Source: Candidatus Delongbacteria bacterium (GTDB lineage Bacteria; CAIWAD01). Taken from it: a stretch of DNA of 64,000 nt. The DNA lies in contig JBAYTZ010000007.1 in NCBI GenBank assembly GCA_041675285.1, forward strand, positions 124,001 to 188,000, in the 5' to 3' direction. Both the position numbers and the translations under genes were made by a program. Positions 42,706 through 51,795 of the stretch are shown piece after piece (position 1 is the first letter of the stretch; every line of letters starts with the position of its first letter). Below the pieces are notes generated by a model. That model worked only from the letters and a program-made list of their open reading frames with translations. It was not told where the DNA came from and did not search any database.

Positions 42706-44175
42706 TCAGTCCACGTTGCGACGGAACTCCCGCAGCACGCTGCCGCCCTGCCAGACCGTCACCTCCAGCGGCATCTGGCCGGGCAGGGTGTGCGTGGCGC
42801 AGCTGTAACACGGGTCGAAGGCCCGGAAGCCCATCTCCAGCCGGTTGAGGATCCCCTGGGTCGGCTCCTGGCCGGGCTGGATGAAGGCCTCGGCGGCCTT
42901 CTTCACGGTCATCTGGATCGCCGCGTTGTTGTTGGTGGTGCCGACGATCAGGTTGGCCGAGGTGCAGATGCCCTGCTCGTCGCACGTGTAGTGGTGGGTC
43001 AGCGTGCCCCGCATGGCCTCCACGATGCCCACGCCCTCGCCCGTGATCCGCTGCGGGATCACGCGGAACTCCGGGCTGGTGATCTCCGGGTCGTCGCAGT
43101 GGCGCTGGAGCATCTCGGCGTTCTGGACCATCTCCACCAGCCGCGCCCAGTGCTGGGCCATCAGCGCCAGACAGGGCTTGGCGCCCAGCACGGAGAACAT
43201 CTCCTCGTAGGCCTCCTGCGCGCCGGGCGTGGCCATGCGTTCGGCCACGTTGAGGCGTGAGAGGGGGGTGGCGCAGTAGATGCTGCTGTCCACGCCCTCC
43301 ACGAAACCCTGCCAGCCGCGCTGTTTGAGGTAGGGGAACTTGAGGTAGCTCCAGGACTCCACGTGCTCGGCCACGTGCCGGGCGTAGTCCTCCGGCGCGT
43401 AGCGGCAGATCTCCGCGCCTTCGCAGTCCACCACCCGCACGTGGCCCTGGTAGAAAGTGACGGCGTCGTGCTCGTCCACCAGTCCCATCTGCTGCACGCG
43501 CAGGTTGTAGGGGCCGTTGAGGATCAAGTCGACGTAGGCCGGGTTGCCCAGCACCACGTCGCGGAAGAGCTGCAGGGAGAACGCCGCGAACTCGCGCAGC
43601 TCGCGCACCAGCGGCCGGATTTCCTCCAGTTCAGGCGCGCTCAGGCCCTTGGAGACGCCGCCAGGCAGACACCAGACCAGATGCGTGGAGCGGCCGCCCA
43701 GGATGGTCTGGATGCGCTGGGCCATGGCCCGGGCTTTGATCACCGCTCCGCCGATCTCCAGCCCCACTTTCGCCACCACGCCCAGGATGTTGCGCGTGGC
43801 CGGGTCGCTGTCCGGCCCGCAGACGAAGTCCGGCGCCGCCAGGGCGTAGAAGTGGGCGATGTGGCTGTGCATGAAGTGGGCGTGGTAGTACATGTCGCGG
43901 AGCTTGTGGGCCAGCGGGGCGATCTCCCCGCCGAAGCAGCCGTCCACGGCCTTGGCGCTGGCCATGTGGTGGCTGGCCGGGCAGACGCCGCAGATCCGGG
44001 TGACGATGCGCGGCAGCTCCTCGATGGGCCGGCCCACCACGAAGCGCTCGAAGCCGCGCAACTCGGGGATCTGGAAGTAGCTGTCGCGCACCCGGCCCTC
44101 GTCGTCGAGGAAGATGGCCACCTTGCCGTGGCCTTCCAGGCGCGTGATGGGATCGATGGTGATGGTCCTAGGCAT
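42706..44175 (-). CDS. mvhA: [NiFe] hydrogenase large subunit (MvhA-like, group 3c type)
   Basis: 489 residues. The nickel ligands are in RICGVCPASH (C62, C65) and DPCYSCATH (C456, C459). Cleavage after H462 would remove 27 residues. It catalyses reversible H2 oxidation in the soluble hydrogenase module. MvhA relatives deliver electrons through MvhG and MvhD to HdrA. Group assignment is inferred from the MvhD and HdrA neighbours; phylogeny was not possible. The start overlaps the small subunit gene by eight bases. Confidence 0.95.
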   Translation of the reverse strand: MPRTITIDPITRLEGHGKVAIFLDDEGRVRDSYFQIPELRGFERFVVGRPIEELPRIVTRICGVCPASHHMASAKAVDGCFGGEIAPLAHKLRDMYYHAHFMHSHIAHFYALAAPDFVCGPDSDPATRNILGVVAKVGLEIGGAVIKARAMAQRIQTILGGRSTHLVWCLPGGVSKGLSAPELEEIRPLVRELREFAAFSLQLFRDVVLGNPAYVDLILNGPYNLRVQQMGLVDEHDAVTFYQGHVRVVDCEGAEICRYAPEDYARHVAEHVESWSYLKFPYLKQRGWQGFVEGVDSSIYCATPLSRLNVAERMATPGAQEAYEEMFSVLGAKPCLALMAQHWARLVEMVQNAEMLQRHCDDPEITSPEFRVIPQRITGEGVGIVEAMRGTLTHHYTCDEQGICTSANLIVGTTNNNAAIQMTVKKAAEAFIQPGQEPTQGILNRLEMGFRAFDPCYSCATHTLPGQMPLEVTVWQGGSVLREFRRNVD

Positions 44176-45136
44176 GCGCGTGGCTCCTCTGCAGGGTCGA
44201 ACCGGGCAGGCCGAAGCGGTAGGCGTAGCCCATGATGTCCGGCACGCCGTCCAGGATGCGCTCGATCTCCTCGGGGTCGCGGCTGTCGATGATCGAGGCC
44301 AGCGCGCTGACCAGTTTCGCTCCCTGGTCGCTGACGTTGGGGGCCGGGCCGTAGCAGCCCCGGCAGGGCATGCCGCTGTTGGGGCAGCGCACGCCGCAGC
44401 CTGAGCGCGTGGCCGAGCCGGCGCAGAGGATGCCCTGCTCCAGCAGGCACAACTCCTGGTCCTGGAGGATCTGCCAGGGCCGGTGGAAGGCCCGCACTTT
44501 CTTCTCCTTCTTCACCCGCGGACAGTCATCGCAGACGCAGCGCTCGCTGGCCCCCACCACGGCGCCGCGCGGCGGCAGCGCGCCCTGGGCCACGGCCAGC
44601 AGGACGGCCTTGATCTGGTCCGGCGCAGGCGGGCAGCCGGGCACGGTGTAGTCCACCTCGACGATGTCGGCGAGGCGATAGACCCGCTGGTAGAAAACGG
44701 GGATCTCCAGCTCGCCGGCCGCCACCTGGCTGCGGGGTTGGGGTTGGGCCGTGCTGCCCGCCTCGATGCTCGGGTTGTCCAGGTAGGCGCGCTCGAAGAT
44801 CTCGCGCTTGCTGGAGAGGTTGGCCAGGCCCGGGATGCCGCCCAGGTGCGCGCAGGAGCCGAAGGCCACCATGAGCTGGCTCTTGGCGCGCAGCAGGCGG
44901 GCCACGTGCTCGTTCTCGCTGTTGCGCACGGCGCCGTTGAACAGCGTGAGATCCAGCTCGCCGTCCGCCAGGGCCTCGATGTCGGCGTACTTGCCGTCCG
45001 TGGCGATGGGCCAGAGCCGGATATCCGCCAGGGCCGCCACGTCGAGGATGAACTCGTTCGTGTCCAGGATGGCCACGTCACAGCCGCCGCAACCCGCGCC
45101 CCAGTAGATGGCGATCTGCAGTTTCCGCTCCGCCAT
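44168..45136 (-). CDS. mvhG: [NiFe] hydrogenase small subunit (MvhG-like)
   Basis: 322 residues, no twin-arginine signal, so cytoplasmic. Cluster ligands: GAGCGGCD near residue 15, GSCAHLGGIPG, VPGCPPAPDQ, and the C-terminal region CVCDDCP, CGVRCPNSGMPCRGCYGP. It passes electrons from the NiFe centre through iron-sulfur clusters to MvhD. The start behind GGGGAGGT is clear; the frame remains open upstream across the mvhD gene region but without a site. Middle of the minus-strand hydrogenase operon. Confidence 0.94.
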   Translation of the reverse strand: MAERKLQIAIYWGAGCGGCDVAILDTNEFILDVAALADIRLWPIATDGKYADIEALADGELDLTLFNGAVRNSENEHVARLLRAKSQLMVAFGSCAHLGGIPGLANLSSKREIFERAYLDNPSIEAGSTAQPQPRSQVAAGELEIPVFYQRVYRLADIVEVDYTVPGCPPAPDQIKAVLLAVAQGALPPRGAVVGASERCVCDDCPRVKKEKKVRAFHRPWQILQDQELCLLEQGILCAGSATRSGCGVRCPNSGMPCRGCYGPAPNVSDQGAKLVSALASIIDSRDPEEIERILDGVPDIMGYAYRFGLPGSTLQRSHAHA

Positions 45137-45168
45137 GCCGTACCTCCCCTCGCCGCTTCCGTCCGCGT

Positions 45169-45603
45169 TCAGCGCTCCGCCAGGTCCGTCTCGAGGTTGT
45201 GCTTGATCCGGCAGGGTCCCAACCGGCGCACGGCCTCGGTGATCTCGCCCACCACCTCCGCGAAACGCTGGCCCTCGCTGGCGCTGACCCACTCCAACCG
45301 CACGCGCTCCGGCTCGATGCCGTAGTCCGCCAGCAGGCGCTTGAGCAGCGGGACGCGGCGCATGGTCTTGTAGTTGCCCTCGCTGTAATGGCAGTCGCCG
45401 GGGTGGCAGCCGCAGATCAGCACGCCGTCGGCGCCCTCGCGAAAGGCCTTCACCACGAAGGTTGGATCCACGCGGGCCGAGCACATCACGCGGATGGCCC
45501 GCACGTTGGGCGGGTACTTCACCCGGCTGGTGCCCGCCAGATCGGCCCCCGTGTAGGAGCACCAGTTGCAGAGGAAACCGACGATCTTCGGTTCAAAGGC
45601 CAT
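45169..45603 (-). CDS. mvhD: MvhD-type hydrogenase iron-sulfur subunit
   Basis: 144 residues. Cys motifs FLCNWCSYTGADLAG, MCSARVDP and CGCHPGDCHY are those of the 2Fe-2S MvhD/FlpD family, which couples MvhAG to HdrA. In sulfate reducers the same domain is fused to the end of QmoB. The start overlaps the HdrA stop by one base (TGATG). A stand-alone copy after an HdrA gene is the methanogen-like arrangement. Confidence 0.95.
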   Translation of the reverse strand: MAFEPKIVGFLCNWCSYTGADLAGTSRVKYPPNVRAIRVMCSARVDPTFVVKAFREGADGVLICGCHPGDCHYSEGNYKTMRRVPLLKRLLADYGIEPERVRLEWVSASEGQRFAEVVGEITEAVRRLGPCRIKHNLETDLAER

Positions 45604-47321
45604 CAGAGCACCCCCTCGATCTGGGCGCAGATCTGCGCGTCGGTGAAATGCCGGCCCTTGATGGCGCCGGACGGGCAGGCCGCCACGCAGGTGCCGCAGG
45701 CCTTGCAGAGGGCGCTGATCACGTGGCTGCGCCGGCGCTCCTCGTCGTACTCGATGGCCGCGTAGGGACAGAGTTCGTTGCAGACCCGGCAGCCCGAGCA
45801 GTGGCCGTCGTCCACCTCGGCGAAGACCGCGTCCACCTCGATCTGTCCGCGGCTGATCTTGGCCAGGATGCGCGCCACGGCGGCGCGGGCCTGGGCCACG
45901 CTGTCCGGGATGTCCTTGGGCGACGAGCAGGTGCCGGCGATGAACACGCCGTCGGTGGTGGTGGCCACGGGATCCAGTTTCGGGTGGCTCTCGATGAACC
46001 AGCCGTCCTTGTCCTGGCTGATGTTGACCACGTGGGCCACCCGGCCGGCGTCCCGGCGGGCCTCCATGCCCACCATCAAGACCACCAAGTCGGCGGGAAT
46101 CTCGACGAGCTCACCACAAAGCAGGTCCTTGGCCTGGATGCGCATGCCGAAGTCCTGACCGGGCTCCGCCGGCAGGATCTCGGGCACGGAGTTTTTCTCG
46201 TGCAAGAGGAAGATGGTCTTGAGTTCCGCGCTGCGGCGGTAGAAGTCCTCCATGCCCTTGCCGAAGGCGTGCATGTCGATGTAGAGGTCGTAGATGAAGC
46301 AGTCCGGGTTGGTGGCGCGGATCTCGTGGCCGTACTTGAGCGCCGTCATGCAACAGACCCGCGAGCAGTAGGGGTGCCAGGTCTCGGAGCGGCTGCCCAC
46401 GCAGTGGATGATGGCCGCGTAGCGCGGGGGCCGGCCCGCCTTGGTCAGCACGCGGCCCTCCTTGAGCATGTGCTCCAGGTCGAAGGACGTGATCACGTCC
46501 GGCAGGCGTCCGTAGCCGAAGGAGGCGATGCGCGCGGCGTCGAAGGGCTGGTAGCCCGTGCAGACCACGACGCTGCCCACGGGATAGCTGCGGCCGGCAC
46601 CCGGGCTGTCGTCGCCCCGCGCGGCCACCCGGGCGATGAAATTGCCCACGAAGCCCTGCAGCTCCATCAGCTCCGAGTCGAGCAGGACGGTCACGTGGGG
46701 ATTGCCGGTCACGCGGCTGATGCGGTCCTGCAGGAGGTCGCGCGCGGAGTCGAGAAAGGGCGCGGTCAGGTCCGTGCGGGCCATGTTGCCGCCCAGTTGC
46801 CCCTCGCGCTCCACCAGGATGACGGGCTGCCCGGCCATGGCCAACTCCAGGGCGGCGGTGAGCCCGGCGATCCCGCCGCCCAGCACGAGGGTGGAGGGGT
46901 TCATGTCCACGTAGCGCTTCTCCAGCGGCTCGTGCAGGGCCACGCGCAGCACGGCGGCCCGGGTGAGGGCGATGGCCTTGTCCGTGGCCAGGCGCGGGTC
47001 GTCGTGGACCCAGCTGCACTGCTCGCGGATGTTGGCCATCTCCAGGAAGTAGGGATTGAGGCCCGCCGTGGAGAGGGCCCGGCGGAAGGTGGGCTCGTGC
47101 ATGCGCGGGCTGCAGGCCGCCACCACCACGCGGTCCAGGCCGAGGTCGCGGATGTCCTGGACGATCATCTCCTGGCCCGGGTTGGAGCAGTTGTACTTGT
47201 AGGAGCGCACCACGGCCACGTTGGGCAGCGCGCCCACGGCCCGGGCGACCTCTTCGCAGTCCACCACCTTGGCGATGTTCGTGCCGCAATTGCAGACGTA
47301 GACCCCGATCCGGCAGCTCAT
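45603..47321 (-). CDS. hdrA: HdrA-like FAD iron-sulfur protein (second copy, full N-terminal domain)
   Basis: 572 residues from the ATG after GAGGAGG. The N-terminal thioredoxin-reductase-associated region RIGVYVCNCGTNIAKVVD is canonical HdrA. FAD-binding LVLGGGIAGLTAALELA follows near 150, then HCVGSRS and YCSRVCCMTALK, and two C-terminal 4Fe-4S motifs (CSGCRVCNELCP, CKACGTCVAACP). In methanogens HdrA bifurcates electrons from H2 to ferredoxin and HdrBC. Here no HdrB or stand-alone HdrC is encoded. Together with MvhD it corresponds to a split QmoB. Membrane electron transfer is inferred from the preceding gene. Confidence 0.93.
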   Translation of the reverse strand: MSCRIGVYVCNCGTNIAKVVDCEEVARAVGALPNVAVVRSYKYNCSNPGQEMIVQDIRDLGLDRVVVAACSPRMHEPTFRRALSTAGLNPYFLEMANIREQCSWVHDDPRLATDKAIALTRAAVLRVALHEPLEKRYVDMNPSTLVLGGGIAGLTAALELAMAGQPVILVEREGQLGGNMARTDLTAPFLDSARDLLQDRISRVTGNPHVTVLLDSELMELQGFVGNFIARVAARGDDSPGAGRSYPVGSVVVCTGYQPFDAARIASFGYGRLPDVITSFDLEHMLKEGRVLTKAGRPPRYAAIIHCVGSRSETWHPYCSRVCCMTALKYGHEIRATNPDCFIYDLYIDMHAFGKGMEDFYRRSAELKTIFLLHEKNSVPEILPAEPGQDFGMRIQAKDLLCGELVEIPADLVVLMVGMEARRDAGRVAHVVNISQDKDGWFIESHPKLDPVATTTDGVFIAGTCSSPKDIPDSVAQARAAVARILAKISRGQIEVDAVFAEVDDGHCSGCRVCNELCPYAAIEYDEERRRSHVISALCKACGTCVAACPSGAIKGRHFTDAQICAQIEGVL

Positions 47322-47331
47322 CGGCGCCTCC

Positions 47332-48477
47332 TCACACGTTGTGCGCAACCGGTTGGCCCGCCCCGGCGGGCGCGCGGGCGCGCAGCGCCTCGGCCTGCAG
47401 GCAGGAGAAGTACATGCCCAGTGGCCGGTAGGCCAGGTGGGCCCACTTGCTGAAGGGCACCTCCAGCACCAGCATGGGCACCACGCCCATCAGGTGGGCC
47501 AGGTAGAGCAGATTCGCCTCCAGCGGCAACCCCAGCCGGTGCAGGACGTGCTGGGCCACGCCGGTCAGGGCCACGTAGAGCAGCAGGATCAGGAAGATCC
47601 AGTCCGTCTCGTGCGAGTACTTGTAGTGCGTCTCCCGGCGCAGCAGGCGGCCGCGCAGCGCATAGACGGCGGTGGCCACCAGCCCCAGGGAGGCCAGGTA
47701 GCCCAGGACGTGCACGCTCCAGGAAATGCCCGGGCCGCGCTGCATGTCCTCGAGGAAGAACATGATCAGCACGAGCATGGTCAGGTAGCTGAGCATCAGG
47801 GCCAGGTGGATGGCCCAGGGCCGCTTGCGTTCGCACTCGCGGTAGCGCTTCTGCGTCAGGAAGTGCACGGGCAGTAGCCAGAGGTGCCGCAGGTAGGCGC
47901 CCAGGGGCACGCGCATTCCCTGTTCCCGGCCCAGGGTGAACCACCACATGCGCGCGCAGTTCACGGCCAGCAGTCCGGCCAGCAACCCGGCCATGGCCCA
48001 GTCGAAGACGTGGACGGCGGAGGCGGGCAGGAAGGCTCCCGGTCCGTCGTAGATGGCCAGGCTGCCGTGGGTCGTGCCGTAGAGCCAGAAGCCCAGCCCG
48101 GTGAGCGCGGCCACCAGCAGCAGGGCCAGCACCTCCAGCTGCCAGGACTGGTAGAAGAGCCGCGAGATGCCGGTGAAATCGTACTGGGCGGTCAGCCAGC
48201 GGCGCATGCTCATCATGGTCTCGCCGGGCTCGGCCTCGCGCGGGCACTGCTCGCTGCACTCGCCGCAGTAGTAGCAGAGCCAGGGCTCCAGGTTGCCCTT
48301 GAGCTTCTCCTCCAGGCCCATCTGCAGGTAGCGCATGGATTTTCGCGGAAAGAGGAAGGGCTCGCGGGAGAAAGGACAGGTGGCGCTGCAATTGCCGCAG
48401 TGGTAGCACTTCACCACGTGTTCAGCGCCGTACTTCTCCAGTTCGCCGATCAACCGGGGATTCGACAGGACCGCCAT
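47332..48477 (-). CDS. QmoC-like fusion of HdrC iron-sulfur domain and cytochrome b membrane domain
   Basis: 381 residues. The first 100 residues carry two 4Fe-4S motifs (CYHCGNCSATCP, CYYCGECSEQCP) as in HdrC. The remainder has about six transmembrane helices with several histidines (HVFDWAMAGLLAGLL, HVLGYLASLGLVATAVYAL, YVALTGVAQHVLHRLG) as in NarI/HdrE-type heme b subunits. The layout and size match QmoC, which passes electrons between cytoplasmic Hdr-like subunits and menaquinone. This gene makes the complex membrane-bound. It lies 10 bases from the next HdrA and 23 from the first. Confidence 0.92.
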   Translation of the reverse strand: MAVLSNPRLIGELEKYGAEHVVKCYHCGNCSATCPFSREPFLFPRKSMRYLQMGLEEKLKGNLEPWLCYYCGECSEQCPREAEPGETMMSMRRWLTAQYDFTGISRLFYQSWQLEVLALLLVAALTGLGFWLYGTTHGSLAIYDGPGAFLPASAVHVFDWAMAGLLAGLLAVNCARMWWFTLGREQGMRVPLGAYLRHLWLLPVHFLTQKRYRECERKRPWAIHLALMLSYLTMLVLIMFFLEDMQRGPGISWSVHVLGYLASLGLVATAVYALRGRLLRRETHYKYSHETDWIFLILLLYVALTGVAQHVLHRLGLPLEANLLYLAHLMGVVPMLVLEVPFSKWAHLAYRPLGMYFSCLQAEALRARAPAGAGQPVAHNV

Positions 48478-48500
48478 TCGCCCTCCCGTCGTGCCTGAGT

Positions 48501-50324
48501 CTAGCTGACGCCGGCCAGGGCGCGGGCCCGGGCCTCGATCTCTGCCAGCGGCAGTGTGTCACGGCTTTCCCGCCCGCAGCCGCTGACGATGCTGCGCAAC
48601 ACGCGCGCCGCCACGGCGGAGGCCTGGGCCACGGTGTCGGGAATGTCCTTGGGTCCCTGGCAGGCGCCCGCCATGTAGACGCCGCCGCGCTCGGTGCCGG
48701 TGGGATCGATGTTGTAGTCCAATTCGCGGAACCAGCCGTCCTCGTCCCGGCGGATGCCCAGGCAGGCGGCCAGCTCCCCGGTGCCGGCGGCGGATTCCAT
48801 TCCCACGGCCAGCAGGACCATGTCCACGGGGAACTCCAGCATGTGGTCGCTGAGCATGTCCTCGCCCTTGATGATCATGCGGCCGTCCTGGGTGCCCACC
48901 TTGGCCGAGCGCCCGCGCACCACGAAGACGCCTTCGTCCTTGATGCGTTCGAAGAACTGCTCGTAGCCCTTGCCGAAAGTGCGCATGTCGATGTAGTACT
49001 CGTAGACCCGCGCCTCGGGCAGCTTCTCCTTCACCAGGTGGGCGAACTTGAGCGAGTACATGCAGCAGACGCGCGAGCAGTAGGGGTTGTAGTTGTGGTC
49101 GCGGGAGCCCACGCAATGGATGATGGCCACGCTGCCGGGGGACTCGCCCTCCGGGTCGAAGACCCACTCTTCCTGCTTGCTGCGCTTGTTGAGCTTGAGC
49201 GACTTGAGCACGATCCGTCCGCCCGTGGGGCCGGCGGCGTTGGTCAGGCGCTCGAACTCTAGCGCCGTGAGGACGTTGGGCAGGATCCCGTAGCCGTAGC
49301 GCTCCATCCGCCCCGCGTCGAAGACGTCGTAGCCCGTGGCCACCACGATGTTGCCCACTTCCAGCTCCGTCAGCTGGTCTTCCTCGTCGAAGTGGATGGC
49401 TTCCTTCAGGCACTTCTTCAGGCAGGCGCCGCACTTGGTTCCGCCGCTGAGCAGACGCGTGCAGTGCTCGGCGTCGATGATGTAGGCGTTGGGCACGGCC
49501 TGGGGGAAGGGCAGGTAGACGGCCTTGCGCTTGGAGATGCCGCTGTCGAACTCGCTGTCGACCTGCACGGGGCAGACCTCCTCGCAGGCGTGGCAGGAGA
49601 CGCAGGCCTCGATGTCCACGTAGCGGGCCTTGCGCCGAATCTTGACCGTCCAGGCGCCCGGCCGGCCACCGACGGATTCCAGCTCGGCCAGGGTCCAGAG
49701 GGAGATGTTCTCGTGCTGGCCCACGGAGACCATTTTGGGCGTGAGGATGCAGGCCGCGCAATCCAGCGTGGGGAAGGTTTTGTCGAACATGGCCATGTGC
49801 CCGCCGATGGTCCCGCTGCGCTCCACCAGGATCACCTTGTTGCCGGCGTCGGCGATTTCCAGCGCCACCTGGATGCCGGCGACCCCGCCCCCGATCACCA
49901 GCGTGTCCGGATGCACGGTCGTGCTCTGGGGCACCGCGGCCAGGCCGTAGGGAACCCCCAGCACGGCGCAGGCCGTGACGGCTTTGGCCCGCTCCGTGCC
50001 TTCGCCCTGGGTGGCGCCGTGCTCGCGGAAGGAGGCCAGCCGGACTTCGGTCGGGTCGCCCCCCGCCTGACGCATGGCCGTGCTGAAGGTGGGTTTGAAG
50101 AAGCCGGGGGAATCCCCGGCCAGGACCAGCCGGTTCAGCCGCTGCCGGCGGATTTCCTGGGACCAGAAGTGGGGATCCGGGTTGGGCCGGCTTCCCAGGT
50201 CCTGGACCCGGCAGACTCCCGGCAGGCCGGCGACATAGGTTGCCACCGCCGACAGGTTCAGGCATTCCGCCGGGGCGGTGCCCTTCCAGCAAAAATAGAT
50301 GCCGATGCGCAGGGGTTCCGACAT
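48501..50324 (-). CDS. HdrA-like FAD iron-sulfur protein (first copy, QmoA-like)
   Basis: 607 residues from the ATG after GGGAGGG; an upstream in-frame ATG would add 20 codons before that site and lies in the promoter. The FAD motif is LVIGGGVAGIQVALEIADAG near 140, followed by FDKTFPTLDCAACILTPKM, seen in both HdrA and QmoA. 4Fe-4S sites are CVSCHACEEVCP and CGACLKKCLKEAI; YCSRVCCMYSLK comes later. The N-terminal 130 residues replace the usual HdrA N-terminus and contain only FCWKG where CxCG is expected. First gene of the 13-gene hydrogenase operon; an orthologue of QmoA or HdrA is equally possible. Confidence 0.88.
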   Translation of the reverse strand: MSEPLRIGIYFCWKGTAPAECLNLSAVATYVAGLPGVCRVQDLGSRPNPDPHFWSQEIRRQRLNRLVLAGDSPGFFKPTFSTAMRQAGGDPTEVRLASFREHGATQGEGTERAKAVTACAVLGVPYGLAAVPQSTTVHPDTLVIGGGVAGIQVALEIADAGNKVILVERSGTIGGHMAMFDKTFPTLDCAACILTPKMVSVGQHENISLWTLAELESVGGRPGAWTVKIRRKARYVDIEACVSCHACEEVCPVQVDSEFDSGISKRKAVYLPFPQAVPNAYIIDAEHCTRLLSGGTKCGACLKKCLKEAIHFDEEDQLTELEVGNIVVATGYDVFDAGRMERYGYGILPNVLTALEFERLTNAAGPTGGRIVLKSLKLNKRSKQEEWVFDPEGESPGSVAIIHCVGSRDHNYNPYCSRVCCMYSLKFAHLVKEKLPEARVYEYYIDMRTFGKGYEQFFERIKDEGVFVVRGRSAKVGTQDGRMIIKGEDMLSDHMLEFPVDMVLLAVGMESAAGTGELAACLGIRRDEDGWFRELDYNIDPTGTERGGVYMAGACQGPKDIPDTVAQASAVAARVLRSIVSGCGRESRDTLPLAEIEARARALAGVS

Positions 50325-50350
50325 GGGTCCCTCCCGTGTGAAGCGGCAGG

Positions 50351-50378
50351 AATATAGCCGCGGAAAGGGAAGTCGCAA
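50351..50378 (-). promoter_or_regulatory. Promoter of the Hdr-hydrogenase-hyp operon
   Basis: On the minus strand TTGCGA (50378-50373) is followed after 16 bases by TATATT (50356-50351). Transcription would start near 50344, giving a leader of only about 20 bases with the GGGAGGG ribosome site in it. No other promoter of this quality was seen down to hypF. Confidence 0.7.
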
Positions 50379-50447
50379 GAACAAACATCAAGATTTTAAC
50401 ACGAGTGAGAGCAAAATTTTCGGAATGAGAAGGCAATTGATCGGCTT

Positions 50448-50611
50448 ATCACGAATAATCACGAAGCTCAGTGATTGTTGATCGCTTGTTCATAAAACTA
50501 AAGTTGGCAAAATAATCACAAGCAAAGTTGCGATGGTACAATTTTCGGCTTGACTGATCAGAAAATTGTGATTTTCCCGAGATCCATTGTGACAAAATGA
50601 ACAGATTGTGA
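50448..50611. promoter_or_regulatory. Cluster of repeated TTSTGAT-type half-sites in the divergent region
   Basis: The AT-rich 363-base gap between the HdrA-like gene and the cytochrome-porin gene has no gene. It contains ATCACGAA twice, 10 bases apart (50448, 50458), an inverted repeat AATCAC-N8-GTGATT (50457-50476), AATCACAA (50514) and three direct ATTGTGA copies at 50565, 50586 and 50605 (21 and 19 bases apart). These look like operator half-sites for one dimeric regulator, perhaps of the CRP/FNR type. A good -10 box TACAAT lies at 50537-50542 on the plus strand without a good -35, so activation may be needed. Confidence 0.55.
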
Positions 50612-50687
50612 GGCAAAAAGTGTTTGGACTGACGAACAAAAAATCAGCAAGTTGCGGAGCGGACGGGGACGGCAACCAGGAGGGCGC

Positions 50688-51785
50688 ATGCGAACGGTTT
50701 TTTCGTGGATTTTGGGGCTGGGCCTGCTGGCGGGGGCCGGATCGGCGTGGGCCCTGCCGCGTTTCGCCGCCCAGTACGGCCAGAGCTGTCACCTCTGCCA
50801 CGTGAACCCGGCGGGCGGCGGGCTGCGCACGAGCTACGGCAGCCAGTTCTTCACCGGCACGGAGCTGGCCGCCAAGGGGCTGGCCCAGGAGCAGCTGGAG
50901 GAGCTCAGCCCGGCCCTGAGCAAGCGGGTGGAGATCGGGCTGGACTTCCGCGGCATGTTCCTGCAGGAATCCCAGTCCAGTGACCCGGCCACCGCCCTGG
51001 CCAAGCATGAACGGAGCAGCTTCTTTCTGATGCAGGGTGACATCTACCTGGGCCTGAAGCTGCACGAGAAGGTCCGCGTGGTCCTGGAGAAGAGCCTGAA
51101 CGGGACAGGAGAAGGTTACGGCCTGCTGAGCGTCCTGCCCTGGCACGGCAGCGTCAAGGCCGGCCGCTTCCTGCCCAACTACGGCTGGAACTGGGTGGAC
51201 CACGAGACGGCCGCGCGCCGCGCGCTGGGCTACGGCGCGGGCCAGCTGGACACGGGCGTCGAGGTGGAGCTGCATCCGGACCACTACAGCCTCGCGCTGG
51301 CCGTGGGCAACGACAACGCGGGGCCGCTGGACGGCGACCCGGGCAAGGCCCTGACCCTCCGCGTGCTCTGGCAGCACGAGGCGCTGGGCGGCGCGCTCAG
51401 CCTGGGCGCCAACGCCCGGGTCAGCGACCACGCGCCGGCGCCTTCCCGCACGCTGGCGGGCCTGCTGGCCGGGTTCTCCCGGGGTCCGCTCACCTGGACG
51501 GCCGAACTCAACCGCTTCGAGAGTGCGGACGTGGCGGGACTGGCCTTCTCCCAGGAGTGGGCCTGGAAACTGCGCCCGGGCCTGGATCTGCTTTACGTCC
51601 ACGACTTCTATGATCCCGATCTGGACCTGAAGACGGGCCTCGATTTGCGGCAGCGAGCGGGCCTGGACTGGATTCCTGTGCCGGGCGTGGCCCTGCAGCC
51701 GGCGCTCAGCTGGTTGCGGCACGAGGAGCAGAGCGCCGCGGACGACTGGCTGCAGGCGGACCTGCAACTCTATCTATTCCTGTAG
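50688..51785 (+). CDS. Cyc2-like fused monoheme cytochrome and outer-membrane porin
   Basis: 365 residues. Signal peptide: ILGLGLLAGAGSAWA. The mature protein starts LPRFAAQYGQSCHLCHVNPAGGG: a single c-type heme motif C34-x-x-C37-H38 directly at the N-terminus, then a predicted barrel of about 16 strands from residue 75 to the end (YLFL). Cyc2 proteins of Fe(II) oxidisers have the same plan, with AxPxFAR before the heme, and move electrons across the outer membrane. A related uncharacterised family with CxxCHVNPxGGG also occurs in FCB bacteria, and this protein is shorter than typical Cyc2. Ribosome site CCAGGAGGG. Divergent from the hydrogenase operon. Confidence 0.75.
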   Translation: MRTVFSWILGLGLLAGAGSAWALPRFAAQYGQSCHLCHVNPAGGGLRTSYGSQFFTGTELAAKGLAQEQLEELSPALSKRVEIGLDFRGMFLQESQSSDPATALAKHERSSFFLMQGDIYLGLKLHEKVRVVLEKSLNGTGEGYGLLSVLPWHGSVKAGRFLPNYGWNWVDHETAARRALGYGAGQLDTGVEVELHPDHYSLALAVGNDNAGPLDGDPGKALTLRVLWQHEALGGALSLGANARVSDHAPAPSRTLAGLLAGFSRGPLTWTAELNRFESADVAGLAFSQEWAWKLRPGLDLLYVHDFYDPDLDLKTGLDLRQRAGLDWIPVPGVALQPALSWLRHEEQSAADDWLQADLQLYLFL

Positions 51786-51795
51786 GGAGAGAACG

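Noticed and set aside
45169..45562. Longer start for the hydrogenase small subunit reaching into mvhD
   Set aside because: The frame is open but antisense-like in composition; GGGGAGGT before ATG at 45136 and the family's normal N-terminus fix the start.
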